Assembly: GCF_001430825.1 (NCBI RefSeq)
Contig: NZ_CP010535.1
Span: 1,406,501 to 1,470,500 of the forward strand
Length of the DNA: 64,000 nucleotides
Direction: 5' to 3'
Source of the DNA: Sediminicola sp. YIK13
GTDB lineage: Bacteria > Bacteroidota > Bacteroidia > Flavobacteriales > Flavobacteriaceae
Shown here piece by piece: positions 54,017-64,000 of this stretch. Within the stretch, counting starts at the first letter, position 1; every line of letters starts with the position of its first letter. Position numbers and translations under genes: made by a program. The notes beneath the pieces are model-generated. The model was given only the letters and a program-made list of their open reading frames with translations, did no database searches and was not told the origin of the DNA.

Positions 54017-57000
54017 CTATCTGAAGAGTGTAAAATGCCCTACATATTGTTGTTTATCAGCATCATTGGCATTAACAACATACCAATAATCCCCTGTGGG
54101 CACCTCTTTGCCCTCATATTTACCATCCCAGCCTTTAACCTGATCCAATATGGCAACCACCCTACCGTAACGGTCATAAATCTTGACCTCCAAATTTGGG
54201 AACAATTCCCGGTTGCCTGGAGCCCAAAGCTCGTTCATATTGTTTCCGTCTGGAGTAAAGAAATTAGGCATTTCCAGAACCCCTGTAAAATCAAATGGGA
54301 TGGTTATGGTAACATTACAGCCTTGTTCATCAACTACCCTTATGGTTACCGTGGCATCCATATTTAGAGTAAACACATTGTTATCACCTGAGGAATAGCC
54401 TTGAAAGAAATATTCATAGTTGCCGAAACCACCTGTTGCTGTTGCCGTAATTTCATTAGGGCCAGTTTTGATAGCTTCAAGTGTCAAAGGATCGTAAGCA
54501 TCTATGGTAAATGATACCGAAGTAGAACATCCGTTCTCATGATACAAATACACGACATGGTCTCCGGGTGGCAGATCTCCAAATGTAAAATTGGTATCTG
54601 CCAAGGAAATATCATCAACATCCAAAGAAAACAGTAACCTGGGAAGCACACTAGGATCCTGCATTTCTACAGTAACCGTGCTATTGGGGAAGATTCCCTC
54701 ACACCCATACTCAGGTATGGCCTCAGCCATTAGGTCTACACCTATTATAATGGGCATTACCACATTGGTTTCACAACCTCTGGCATCCCTAACAAAAGCC
54801 ACATAGGTATCCCCTCCTACCAGATTATCAAAGAATAGCGCATCATTTCGCACAAAATCTGCTGGATCCGAAGAGTTTAAACTGGTTTCATAATATGTCT
54901 GCAAGGTTACAGGATCCACAAACGGGGTTCCCCCTGTAATGGTAAGCTGTGCCGAACCATCCATAGCGTTTATACATGTCTCGGGAGTCTCTATGGACGA
55001 TACTGTCAAAACATCTGGTTCCAGTATTGTCAAGGTTCTTTTCTCTGAACATCCCTTTTCGTCCAAGATCAATATTTCATAGGTACCAGCATCCAAATCG
55101 TCAAAAACAAACTGGCCCGGTGTTGTTGGTTCGCTAAAGAATTCATTGAAATTAGGGGATATGGCAAACTGCAATAATCCCACTCCACCTGATTGCACTT
55201 CTATTTCAATGGAACCATCGGACAGGCCATTACAAGATACCGCATTGGGTACAGCTGTTAATTGAATAGGTTCTGGTCTCAATATAACCAAAGGTCCCTT
55301 TACATCACCACAGGTTACACCACTGATTACGCTCACATAATAATCATTGCCTTCAGGTAAGCCTTCAAATGTCCCATCATTTTGGGTAGGTCTAAATAAG
55401 GTTGCAGACGCATTAGGAGCAAAAGGATCGCCAGGATCACCCACCCATAACTGAAATTGATAATTACCAACCCCACCAGCAGCAAAGGATTCAATCCTTC
55501 CGTCCAATTCAGAAGCACAGGATATATCATCCGGCAAGTTCAATACAAGATCTACATTTTCCGCATTTACCAAGGTTATCCCCTGGGAACGTACGCTATC
55601 GCAAACGTTCAATCCTGAAACATCCTTCTTACGTATATCATATTGATAAAATCCAGGTCCAACGGTAATCAATACCGAAGTCCCGACCATATCAATATAG
55701 GGGTCTGTAGGCAAGGCATTGAACGCCCTGTATTCGTACACATATCCAACTTCAGGATTTTCAACACTTAATCGTATTTGACCCTGTCCCCCACAACCAG
55801 GTGCTTGAACCTGTACCAATTTGGGATCTATTGGGGGTGGTGGATTCACGAAATAGGGAACAGTTACCCCTACACAAGCAAAACCGGAAGAAATCTCAAT
55901 CGCGTACCAACCAGCACTAATGTAACCACCAGATAGCCCACCAAACGTTGGGGTATCCTGTAATCCTCCAGTTGAAACTATATTTGTATTGTCATTACTT
56001 CCCAAATACAATAATCTATACTTGTACCCCGCTCCTGGAACACCTCCAGATGCACCTGCCAAGGCAGTAAGAATGGTACCCGTTGTTGTATCATATGCCT
56101 CCAATATTGCATTGTTACCTCCAGGACAGATCAAGGCCTGAGGTTCCCTGATACCAGCTATGATTGGAGGTATTGGGCTTAGTTGAATATCTATGGATGC
56201 CTCACATCCTTCAATATCCCTAACTGTTATTCTATAATTTCCACTAGATAAATTTTCAAATTCATTGTTTGAACCAAAAGGGACAACACCCACAAAAATT
56301 CCACTACCAGCAGGACTTTCAATGGCCAAACTAAAGTCATAAGGAGCAGTATCCCACCCACCTTGGGCAGTAGCCTGGATTTGACCCAGATTATCATCAC
56401 AGCTTACGTTCCCTAATTCTATTGCCGAAAGAACTAGCGCTCCATTTGGACTTCTTATGGTTGCCACATTACTATTTCCTGAACAAAACGGTAAATCATC
56501 TGAGGTTACGACCACATAGAAATTACCTCCCGGGAGTCCAGTAATGGTTTCTGGGTTATTGGAAGTATGGAAGCTCCCTGTTGCCAAAGATAAGGAGGCG
56601 GTTAAATCATCACTTCTGTACACATTGTACGTATAGTTACCTACATAATCTGTAACCGTAATGGCCATTTCACCATCATCTACGCCAAAACACTGGATAG
56701 GTTTTGCCTCACTGATAACTACAGTGGGTGTTACAGGTTCATCTACCATATGCTTCGGTAAAGGATAGGTACAACCACCAATATTGTCGGTTATTTCAAA
56801 AAGATAGTCTCCGGCAACTGGTAAATCTATCAGTGCAAAACTATTGCCCACCACAACGACAGGGGCTACAGGAACAACCGAATTGGTTGTCACTGTAAAA
56901 CTTGTGGTTCCCACCACATCAATACGTACTTGCTCTGGATCTCTACAATCCAGGTCTCGGATAACGCTAAGTGCAGGCACCACATCTGTTGGTGGATTAA

Positions 57001-60000
57001 TTGTAGGCAATACAAAGGTGTCCTGACAGCCATTGCCGTCTATTGCGTAGATGGTAAAGTCTTGTGGAGCGCCATTATCAATAATTTCAAATAGATTACT
57101 GCTCTGGTAGTTCCCAAAACCTGTTAAACTGTATTGGTAACCTCCTGCAGCCGTTCCCGGATCAACAATGCTTACAGTAATGGTAGTAGAACTAAATCTA
57201 TTGGCTCCGACCTCACAGGAAAAATCGGGTGCCGATGCCGAAATGGAAAACGGTGAAGGTTCAGTTATATCCACCAAGCCCGTTTGAGTGGCACAATTTC
57301 TATCCGTTACCACCTCAACGTCATAACGTCTTGGAGCAAGATTAGGGAAGGATCCAGAATTATTGGAAGCCAATAACGCCCTAGTATCAAAATCTACCAA
57401 ATTATAGGTGATGGGGGTATCCACATCAGATCCACTGGTAAGAATTACATCTATACTACCATTGTTATCGCCTGCACAACTAACATCAAGATCCAAAACT
57501 GCGCTAATAACCGGTAATGTGGGATCGGCCAAGAAAATATTGTCCACTAAGAAGAAACAGTTTCCCGTACCATCGCTAACAATATTATCTGTCACCAATA
57601 CCTTATAACTTCCAGGTGCTACCCCGGTAAATACACCTGCGGTTCTATCTCCAACTATTGGAGCTCCAATATTTGCTCCAGTTCCGTCCTGCAATTGGTA
57701 GGTAAAATCATCACTACCTCCATCTGTAACCACACTGATGGTTCCATCTAGATTTTCACAGGTCGGTATGGTAGTAAAACCACCAGAAGCAGATACAAAT
57801 TCATACACCTCAGCAATAGCCGTACTTGTACACCCATTGGCATCAATAACATCTATGGTGTAGAATCCAGGGGAATTCACGAAAAAAGTTGTTGTATTTG
57901 GACTTCCAAATTGGGTGACTCCTCCAAGAGTAAATCTAGGCGTATCAACAGTCATAGGCATGGTAACATCTATTTGAAAAGACGTTGCCGTATTATCACA
58001 CTGGTTGATTACCGCAATGGTCGGTGCGGGCAATGGTGGATCAATTTGTACGATCTGCCCTATTCCAAATGAAATACAACCACTGATATCCCGAACATAA
58101 ATATCATAATTTCCAGCAGGCCTAGAGGCTGTGGTCTGTGTTGTAAAGTCATCTGAAAGATCAGCTGGCGTTGCAGTACCATCATAATCTGGGGTATCCC
58201 CTTGCGGTACATAGGCAAATTCATAAGGTCCCCCTGCACCGCCATACCCTTGAACAGTAAATTGTCCGTCCGCATTGCAATTTGCAGGATCGTCCTGCAA
58301 TATAAAAATGGAAGGTAGGTTCTGGTCGATGGTGATCGGAGCAGCATCTGTACAATCATCGCCTAGATCAGTTGCTACAATCTGATAGTTTCCTGGGAGC
58401 GTTTCATAGGTATTGGAATACATTGCACCTACGAAACCAGGGTCTGATACTATTACTTGACTAGCACCTGTATCCGAATTTACCAATTCTATCCTAATAC
58501 CGGGTCCGGTCAAACCTGTTACCGTGTAGGAGATCTGTCCATTTCTATTGACATCACAGAAACCAGCGGTACTGGTTGCTGTTACGTCCAACAAATTAGG
58601 ACCTTCTATTGGATCAATAATATCTAAATAGGTGCAACCGGTCCCTAAATCCGATACTTCTACAGTATAAGAAACCCCATATTGCAAACCGTTAAACGTG
58701 TGTCTTCTAGGTCCAAGATTTGGACTTTCAAAAGCATTGGCTGGCACTTCAACCAATCTAATTTCAAATGGTCCTGTTCCCCCTAAAATATCCACTGTAT
58801 TAGAAAATCCTGTAGCACTACAGACCAATGGACTTTGAGCAACTGGTACAACGTCCACGGTTGTCTGAATAATGGTTACATTGTCTATGTCATTACAGCC
58901 GAACCTATCTATGGTAATCACCGTATAATTTCCTGGAATAACATTGGTAAAAGTCTCGACAGTACTTGCCGTAGGTCCAATTCTATCCAATTCAACACCA
59001 AATTGATCTTGCAGGATATAGGTAAAATCGGCAACACCGTCCGTTACCCCGGTTATTTGTATGCTTCCTTCAACAATCCCTGCACCACAAGTGGCATCAA
59101 CCGGAACTACTGTGGCATCGGGTGGAGGAGTTCCATCTGTAGGAATGGTAACCATTTTTCCAGTGGTCTCACAACCTCTTGAATCCCTTACAATATAATT
59201 ATAGGTTGTCGCAGCAGTTAAATTGGAATACGTGGTTTGTGAAGTAAATGGGCCTCCATCGAAACTTATAACATAAGGCGGTACGCCAATAGTTGCATCG
59301 GGTGTTATGGTAGCAATTCCATTATTTGCTTGCCCACAACTTGCAGGTGTTGCTGTTGCCGTGGCTTCAATCGCCAAAGGTGGCTCTAAAACTAAAGGAT
59401 TGGATTCTGCAATACATCCCTCGTTATCCGTTATTCTAAATATATAAGTTCCACTGGTGTTCGTGTTGTAAAAGAAGACGTTGGTGGCCAAAGGAGTTGA
59501 GGGACTCGTAGTTACGGTAACCCCATCGTCATAAATTACTTCATATGATTTAGGGCCAGCTCCCACTAAGTATCCATTGGTTGCTTCAACACGTATACTT
59601 CCATCTGCTCCGCCACAAGGAATATCTGTAGAAATGGTAGTGGTCACCCTCAATTGTGGGTTTATGGTTACGCTTAATTGACTGGAACAATTATTGGCAT
59701 CAAAAACTTCTACCGAATAACTACCTGGTGTAAGTCCGGCAAAAGTGGAACTGGCCTGTAAAGCTCCGCCATTGATCCGATATTGGTAACCAGGGGTTCC
59801 TCCCGCTGCATTAACCACTACTGTTGCCCCTGTACTTGGGACATAACAATAGTCTGTAGCAGCATCTAGACTTATAGTTGGTGATGACAGCGGGGTCAAT
59901 GTAAAACTAAAAGTAGCAGTACAACCTTCTGCATCAGTAACGCTTAAATTATATGTTCCCGGGGTAGACAGATTCCCAAAGGTCCTATTGGTCCTTGGAC

Positions 60001-62536
60001 CAACAATAGGCGCTCCTCCAGGATACACTAAAGTATATCTATAGTTGCCCCAACCTCCAGTTGCATCGGCCACTACCCTACCAATGTTATTGTTCTGACA
60101 GTTCATATCCGTAACAGTTCCCCCTAAAGCGATAGGGGTTGCAGGCTCTGTGATCGTAAATGATGTAGAATCGGTACAACCCGTATCCACATCTGTTACA
60201 TTAATAACGTATACACCAGCCCCTGAGGGTGGTAATACTACCTCCCCTGCATTTTGTGGGGCACTTTCTGTACCACCATTTATATTATAGGTATAATTAT
60301 TTGCAAATCCATCTATCAAAAAGGTTCCTGTACCATCCGATCCTCCCGAACACACTCTGGTATCCCCTCCTGCCTTGACCCTAGCCCTAATGGAACTAAT
60401 ATTGGCCGGCGTATAACTGCTGGTATAGGTACATCCATTAATATCTGTGACCCTAAATTGGTAGGCCGTAGCAGTATTTAAGCCTATAAAAGTATTACTG
60501 CCGCCATTATCTACAACGGGTGCCGGACTAATTATCTCATATTTAGCAATAGCAAAACTACTGGTCACCGTTAATTGTACATCTGCTGTTCCCGCCCCAC
60601 AATTTACATTGCTCTGGGCAAAGGCAATCCCCGTTGGAGGAGCAACATCTGTAATTGTAATAGAGGGTAATTGCACCCTACATCCACCGGAATCCCTAAT
60701 GATGGGAATATAGGTGCCAGGGGCGAGATTATTATAAAGGGTTTGGGTTGAAAAGTTTGCTGGGGCATCTCCAGAAATACTAAAGACATATCCACTACCA
60801 GAACCTCCAGAAAAAGGTCCTTGAAATTCTATAGATCCTCCAATGGTACCTCCTGTGCCATCACAGGTCCTATCTGCCAATTTAACGGCTGAACCATTAA
60901 TAGCGCCCGTTGTGGTTACCGTTACAGAATTGGGTAATGTGAGAATACAATCAAAGCCACCTTGTTGGTAGCGTACTTGCATATTGTTATAGGTTCCTGC
61001 GGTCACCGATAATTGGGTATTAGTACTCCATGCATCAGCAGGGGTTGCCCTAAAAGAAAGATTATACCCTTTACCATCTACAACGGTGAAATTTATTTTG
61101 GCCCCACCATTGCTACAGGTACCATCTACGCCGCTTGCCGTAACATCTGGCGGTGTAAGCACCTCTACATCGGCAGAAGCCGTAATGGTACACCCATTAC
61201 TATCTGTGATAAAGAAATCATAGGAACCTGGAGAGGTTACCGTATATATTGTGGATCCGGTATACGATGGACTCACCGTAGCGCCACCGTTTACTGTAAA
61301 CGTGTAAGGAGCTGTACCTCCTGAGGTTCTCACTGTGATATCCACACTGGCCACGCTACACCCAAAACTATTGTTCACCTCCGTGGAGGCGCTTAAGGCT
61401 ACAATACCACTACCTATAACAATAGGATTGCCATTGATATCAAAGCTCTCAGTTGGGGGTGGTATGCCATTCGCAGGATCTCCTTTACACTGTTGGGTCT
61501 CTACCCTCACACTGTAAGTTCCAAAACCAACAGCACTGAAAACATAGCTGTTGGCTGCAATAAATGAGGTAAATTCTTGAGGCACCCCATTGGAATCCAA
61601 TAAGGTGTATTTAAATGGCCCAGGAACATTATTGGCGACCACGGTTATACTTCCTGTATCGCCACTACACTGGGCATCAACAAAAGTGACATCAATATCC
61701 ATATCCCTTTGCTCAATTACAATGGGCTCGTAAGGATACTCACATGTATTGGAGGTATTTTGAAGTCGAGCTTTAACTACATAAGTCCCTGGTAGTAAAT
61801 TGTCAAATATAGGTCCTTGGTAAGGTCCAAAACCACTACCGCTATCAATACTGTACTCATAAGCACTGGATAAGTTGGTAATTTGAATTCTACCTGGAGC
61901 ACCGCATATAAAGTTACGTTTTACGTAGGTCTGGGTAATGGTGCTCTTTTTAACCTTGAAATAATAATAGGGTCCGGAACCATTCACTCGGACTCTAAAG
62001 CCCGCCCCCGTTGAGGAGTTGATGGTACTGGCATTGATATTAAAGTTTGAGCTGCTACTTACTACACTCCAACAACTGGCCGTAGTATTGGCACATTCAG
62101 TATTCACGTCAAAAACACAACTACCACTAGGATTAAATCGTTCCCATTGGTAACTGCTATAGGCAGCCTGTAAGGTCACTACCCTATTATCAAAATCACC
62201 GCAAAGGTTGTACCGTACCATGGTACTACCATCATTACTACAGGTAACGGTTTCATCACCATTGGTAATAATCGTGGAGAACATGGCAGTACTTGCAAAT
62301 ATTCCTTCGGCCCTATTGGGCGCAGTAGATACATTTGTGGATGTTGTAACTTTATCAGAATTGGCAGTTGTTTCATCTTCCAAAGAAGCTGAATCGTCAT
62401 GATCTAAATTATAGACTGGGAGAATATCGGTAATAAGATGATGGACTTTGTAATTTGCCAATGCTGAGGTACACACTACTGATAAAGCGATCAGCAATAT
62501 GGCATACATTAGATGCCTTGGATTTCTTGGTAGCAT
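54017..62536 (-). CDS. Giant SprB-like adhesin with T9SS type B C-terminal domain
   Basis: A 2839-residue secreted surface protein. A signal peptide (YAILLIALSVVCTSALA) is followed by ~200 residues of Cys-containing sequence. Then come about two dozen repeats of roughly 80-110 residues with the SprB-repeat pattern: a Cys in VSCNGLSDGSIEI-type openings, a GG(V/T)GxYxF core and a TDxxGC(T/S) close. The last ~90 residues are the gliding-associated type B sorting domain: FFTPDGNNMNELWAPGN, KIYDRYGRVV and GWDGKYEGKEVPTGDYWYVV. The protein should be exported by the type IX system and attached to or released at the surface, serving adhesion or gliding. Single gene. Repeats make misassembly possible, but the frame is intact throughout. 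Confidence 0.93.
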   Translation of the reverse strand: MLPRNPRHLMYAILLIALSVVCTSALANYKVHHLITDILPVYNLDHDDSASLEDETTANSDKVTTSTNVSTAPNRAEGIFASTAMFSTIITNGDETVTCSNDGSTMVRYNLCGDFDNRVVTLQAAYSSYQWERFNPSGSCVFDVNTECANTTASCWSVVSSSSNFNINASTINSSTGAGFRVRVNGSGPYYYFKVKKSTITQTYVKRNFICGAPGRIQITNLSSAYEYSIDSGSGFGPYQGPIFDNLLPGTYVVKARLQNTSNTCEYPYEPIVIEQRDMDIDVTFVDAQCSGDTGSITVVANNVPGPFKYTLLDSNGVPQEFTSFIAANSYVFSAVGFGTYSVRVETQQCKGDPANGIPPPTESFDINGNPIVIGSGIVALSASTEVNNSFGCSVASVDITVRTSGGTAPYTFTVNGGATVSPSYTGSTIYTVTSPGSYDFFITDSNGCTITASADVEVLTPPDVTASGVDGTCSNGGAKINFTVVDGKGYNLSFRATPADAWSTNTQLSVTAGTYNNMQVRYQQGGFDCILTLPNSVTVTTTGAINGSAVKLADRTCDGTGGTIGGSIEFQGPFSGGSGSGYVFSISGDAPANFSTQTLYNNLAPGTYIPIIRDSGGCRVQLPSITITDVAPPTGIAFAQSNVNCGAGTADVQLTVTSSFAIAKYEIISPAPVVDNGGSNTFIGLNTATAYQFRVTDINGCTYTSSYTPANISSIRARVKAGGDTRVCSGGSDGTGTFLIDGFANNYTYNINGGTESAPQNAGEVVLPPSGAGVYVINVTDVDTGCTDSTSFTITEPATPIALGGTVTDMNCQNNNIGRVVADATGGWGNYRYTLVYPGGAPIVGPRTNRTFGNLSTPGTYNLSVTDAEGCTATFSFTLTPLSSPTISLDAATDYCYVPSTGATVVVNAAGGTPGYQYRINGGALQASSTFAGLTPGSYSVEVFDANNCSSQLSVTINPQLRVTTTISTDIPCGGADGSIRVEATNGYLVGAGPKSYEVIYDDGVTVTTSPSTPLATNVFFYNTNTSGTYIFRITDNEGCIAESNPLVLEPPLAIEATATATPASCGQANNGIATITPDATIGVPPYVISFDGGPFTSQTTYSNLTAATTYNYIVRDSRGCETTGKMVTIPTDGTPPPDATVVPVDATCGAGIVEGSIQITGVTDGVADFTYILQDQFGVELDRIGPTASTVETFTNVIPGNYTVITIDRFGCNDIDNVTIIQTTVDVVPVAQSPLVCSATGFSNTVDILGGTGPFEIRLVEVPANAFESPNLGPRRHTFNGLQYGVSYTVEVSDLGTGCTYLDIIDPIEGPNLLDVTATSTAGFCDVNRNGQISYTVTGLTGPGIRIELVNSDTGASQVIVSDPGFVGAMYSNTYETLPGNYQIVATDLGDDCTDAAPITIDQNLPSIFILQDDPANCNADGQFTVQGYGGAGGPYEFAYVPQGDTPDYDGTATPADLSDDFTTQTTASRPAGNYDIYVRDISGCISFGIGQIVQIDPPLPAPTIAVINQCDNTATSFQIDVTMPMTVDTPRFTLGGVTQFGSPNTTTFFVNSPGFYTIDVIDANGCTSTAIAEVYEFVSASGGFTTIPTCENLDGTISVVTDGGSDDFTYQLQDGTGANIGAPIVGDRTAGVFTGVAPGSYKVLVTDNIVSDGTGNCFFLVDNIFLADPTLPVISAVLDLDVSCAGDNNGSIDVILTSGSDVDTPITYNLVDFDTRALLASNNSGSFPNLAPRRYDVEVVTDRNCATQTGLVDITEPSPFSISASAPDFSCEVGANRFSSTTITVSIVDPGTAAGGYQYSLTGFGNYQSSNLFEIIDNGAPQDFTIYAIDGNGCQDTFVLPTINPPTDVVPALSVIRDLDCRDPEQVRIDVVGTTSFTVTTNSVVPVAPVVVVGNSFALIDLPVAGDYLFEITDNIGGCTYPLPKHMVDEPVTPTVVISEAKPIQCFGVDDGEMAITVTDYVGNYTYNVYRSDDLTASLSLATGSFHTSNNPETITGLPGGNFYVVVTSDDLPFCSGNSNVATIRSPNGALVLSAIELGNVSCDDNLGQIQATAQGGWDTAPYDFSLAIESPAGSGIFVGVVPFGSNNEFENLSSGNYRITVRDIEGCEASIDIQLSPIPPIIAGIREPQALICPGGNNAILEAYDTTTGTILTALAGASGGVPGAGYKYRLLYLGSNDNTNIVSTGGLQDTPTFGGLSGGYISAGWYAIEISSGFACVGVTVPYFVNPPPPIDPKLVQVQAPGCGGQGQIRLSVENPEVGYVYEYRAFNALPTDPYIDMVGTSVLITVGPGFYQYDIRKKDVSGLNVCDSVRSQGITLVNAENVDLVLNLPDDISCASELDGRIESFAAGGVGNYQFQLWVGDPGDPFAPNASATLFRPTQNDGTFEGLPEGNDYYVSVISGVTCGDVKGPLVILRPEPIQLTAVPNAVSCNGLSDGSIEIEVQSGGVGLLQFAISPNFNEFFSEPTTPGQFVFDDLDAGTYEILILDEKGCSEKRTLTILEPDVLTVSSIETPETCINAMDGSAQLTITGGTPFVDPVTLQTYYETSLNSSDPADFVRNDALFFDNLVGGDTYVAFVRDARGCETNVVMPIIIGVDLMAEAIPEYGCEGIFPNSTVTVEMQDPSVLPRLLFSLDVDDISLADTNFTFGDLPPGDHVVYLYHENGCSTSVSFTIDAYDPLTLEAIKTGPNEITATATGGFGNYEYFFQGYSSGDNNVFTLNMDATVTIRVVDEQGCNVTITIPFDFTGVLEMPNFFTPDGNNMNELWAPGNRELFPNLEVKIYDRYGRVVAILDQVKGWDGKYEGKEVPTGDYWYVVNANDADKQQYVGHFTLFR

Positions 62537-62655
62537 AGGTTAAGTCTTTTTTAAGAATATATTCGATTTGGGATCTTGAATATTCTTTGGTGTAATTGTT
62601 TTTACTTATAAAATCTATTTATCTTTAAACATTAATTCTATTCCTTCTATTATTA

Positions 62656-62671
62656 ATCTTAACGTTAAGAT
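62656..62671. promoter_or_regulatory. 16-base perfect palindrome touching the start codon of the sugar dehydrogenase
   Basis: ATCTTAACGTTAAGAT is a perfect inverted repeat ending immediately before the ATG at 62672. It covers the ribosome-binding region, so it could be an operator or an mRNA hairpin that limits translation. No other copy is seen in the window. Confidence 0.45.
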
Positions 62672-63793
62672 ATGAAAATTAGTATTGTATTTCTCTATTT
62701 ATTCGTTGTAATGACAACCATTTCTTGTGGACAAGAACCAGAAAACAAGGCGAAAACCGCAGAAAGTGTAGCCATAACCTTTGAAACGGTAGTTGATGGA
62801 ATTTCTATTCCATGGGGCATGGTTATGCTCCCAGATGGTGCTTTTTTGATCACCGATAAATCTGGAGATCTCATCCATTTTAAGGATGGAAAGAAAACAA
62901 GTGTAGAAAATGTTCCTGAGGTTTATGTACGGGGACAAGGGGGACTTTTAGATATAGAATTGCATCCAAATTATAAAGAAAATGGTTGGATCTATATTTC
63001 TTATGCATCATCTGAAGGGGAAGAAAAAGGTGGACATACTGCCGTAATGAGGGCAAAATTGCAAGATTTTAAATTGGTGGACAACCAGTTATTATACAAA
63101 GCAACTCCCAATACCACGGCCGGACAGCATTTTGGATCCAGATTGGAGTTTGATAATGATGGTTATTTATTCTTTTCCATTGGAGAACGTGGGGACAGGG
63201 ATGTAAACCCACAGGATATTAAACGGGATGGTGGTAAAATCTATAGGATTAAGGATGATGGAAGCATCCCTGCCGATAATCCTTTTGTGAATGAAGCAGG
63301 AGCCAAAAAAGCCATTTACAGTTACGGACATAGAAATCCCCAAGGTTTGATAAAACACCCGGAAACAGGTGAAATGTGGGACCATGAACATGGACCTAGA
63401 GGAGGGGATGAAATAAATATCATTAAAAAGGGCAAAAACTATGGATGGCCTGTAATAACCTATGGTATCAATTACAGTGGCACCCCTATTACCGATAAAA
63501 CCGAAATGGAAGGAATGGAGCAACCCATCCATTACTGGGTACCCTCTATTGCTCCCAGTGGCATGGTGATGGTCACCTCAGATAAATACCCAAATTGGAA
63601 GGGCAATTTACTGGTGGGCTCCCTTGTTTTTCAATATTTGGAAAGATTGGCCATGGAAGGGGAAAAAGTAGTCTACCGTGAAAAACTTTTGGAAGATATA
63701 GGTAGGGTCAGAAGTGTCTACCAGGCCCCAGACGGATTTATTTATATAGGTGTTGAAGGCAAGGGAGTACTGAAACTCGTTCCTTCAGAATAG
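62672..63793 (+). CDS. Aldose sugar dehydrogenase (PQQ-type, YliI/Asd family) lipoprotein
   Basis: A 373-residue protein with a lipoprotein signal (lipobox TISC, Cys19). The body is a six-bladed propeller of the soluble glucose/sorbosone dehydrogenase family (PF07995): PWGMVMLPDGAFLITDK, QGGLLDIELHPNYKENGWIYISY, the active-site strand TTAGQHFGSRLEFDNDGYLFFSIGERGD, SYGHRNPQGL, and HEHGPRGGDEINIIKKGKNYGWP. The His in AGQHFG corresponds to the catalytic/PQQ-binding histidine. It oxidises aldoses in the periplasm with PQQ, passing electrons to an acceptor; the cytochrome c gene that follows is the likely partner. The divergent neighbour is the giant adhesin. Confidence 0.9.
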   Translation: MKISIVFLYLFVVMTTISCGQEPENKAKTAESVAITFETVVDGISIPWGMVMLPDGAFLITDKSGDLIHFKDGKKTSVENVPEVYVRGQGGLLDIELHPNYKENGWIYISYASSEGEEKGGHTAVMRAKLQDFKLVDNQLLYKATPNTTAGQHFGSRLEFDNDGYLFFSIGERGDRDVNPQDIKRDGGKIYRIKDDGSIPADNPFVNEAGAKKAIYSYGHRNPQGLIKHPETGEMWDHEHGPRGGDEINIIKKGKNYGWPVITYGINYSGTPITDKTEMEGMEQPIHYWVPSIAPSGMVMVTSDKYPNWKGNLLVGSLVFQYLERLAMEGEKVVYREKLLEDIGRVRSVYQAPDGFIYIGVEGKGVLKLVPSE

Positions 63794-63881
63794 TTTTCAC
63801 CAAGTGTTGAAGCCTTAATCTATTTGATGACAGGTCTTCAGATTAAACGTTGTCTTTACATCAATAAAAATTCATTAAAAT

Positions 63882-64000
63882 ATGAAAGTTCTATTAGTTA
63901 TTTATATATCCATAGTGCTGTTATTGGCCAATACCCTATTTCAGGACAATAAGCTAAAAGAAAGCATGGAGCGCGGGAGCGAGATCTATGCCGATTTTTG
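63882..64000 (+). CDS. c-type cytochrome (5' end; cut by window edge)
   Basis: Only 39 codons are visible. The start MKVLLVIYISIVLLLANTLFQ is a signal peptide, and the frame continues KESMERGSEIYADF, the standard lead-in to a class I cytochrome c haem site (MxRGxxIYxxxCxxCH). The next codon begins TG, fitting the first haem cysteine. The gene lies 88 bases after the PQQ sugar dehydrogenase and probably takes its electrons. Confidence 0.75.
   Translation, partial: MKVLLVIYISIVLLLANTLFQDNKLKESMERGSEIYADF

Overview
The window is chromosomal DNA of a Bacteroidota member, most likely a marine Flavobacteriaceae species. The signs are the low GC content, the TAnnTTTG-type -7 promoter boxes, a giant SprB-like adhesin with a gliding/type IX secretion C-terminal domain, HYC_CC_PP, DUF3347, DUF5777 and DUF4159 families, and TolC/RND modules typical of the group. 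I cannot fix the genus.

Layout. (1) 1-2577: 3' part of an Npt1/Npt2-like membrane protein with HEAT-like repeats, cut by the window edge. (2) 2804-3712: class A beta-lactamase-fold serine hydrolase. (3) 4155-15385: a minus-strand copper-efflux operon: HYC_CC_PP protein, CusA, CusC-like TolC protein, DUF3347 lipoprotein, CopA ATPase, PepSY membrane protein, CusB fused to DUF3347. (4) 15615-32490: the most interesting block. A five-gene signalling operon (receiver protein, H-NOX haem/NO sensor, multi-PAS histidine kinase, Hpt protein, LytTR response regulator) is followed by an exopolysaccharide-type locus: TPR + beta-barrel exporter, PST-family flippase, GT4 glycosyltransferase, GT-C-like membrane protein, Ig-like lipoprotein, membrane-anchored glycoside hydrolase, and a receiver domain fused to a GT2 glycosyltransferase. 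Four upstream regions in this block carry the same 21-bp-spaced direct repeat, always exactly 62 bases before a GATATTTG/TAGATTTG -7 box. I infer one NO-responsive LytTR regulon controlling polysaccharide production. (5) 32635-43654: a MoxR/DUF58/BatA-like/DUF4175-like/DUF4159 operon and a separate TldD-TldE pair. (6) 43979-44117: remnant of a second GT2 gene. (7) 44114-47445: PepSY-like membrane protein, carboxypeptidase-regulatory-domain protein, a tandem array of about 119-bp repeats, and tRNA-Pro(GGG). (8) 47758-49698: YceI - DUF5777 - Rieske lipoprotein operon. (9) 50682-53516: orphan PAS histidine kinase. (10) 53793-53867: tRNA-Pro(TGG). (11) 54017-62536: 2839-residue type B T9SS adhesin. 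(12) 62672-64000: soluble aldose sugar dehydrogenase lipoprotein and the start of a c-type cytochrome, cut by the window edge.

How the parts fit: the copper genes cover cytoplasmic export (CopA), tripartite export to the outside (CusABC) and periplasmic binding (HMBD, DUF3347). In the polysaccharide block the GT2 domain probably loads a sugar onto polyprenyl phosphate, the GT-C-like protein uses such donors, the flippase moves or supports the glycan, and the TPR-barrel protein exports it. The H-NOX phosphorelay would set transcription through LytTR and may also set GT2 activity through its fused receiver. These functional links are inference from domains and arrangement.
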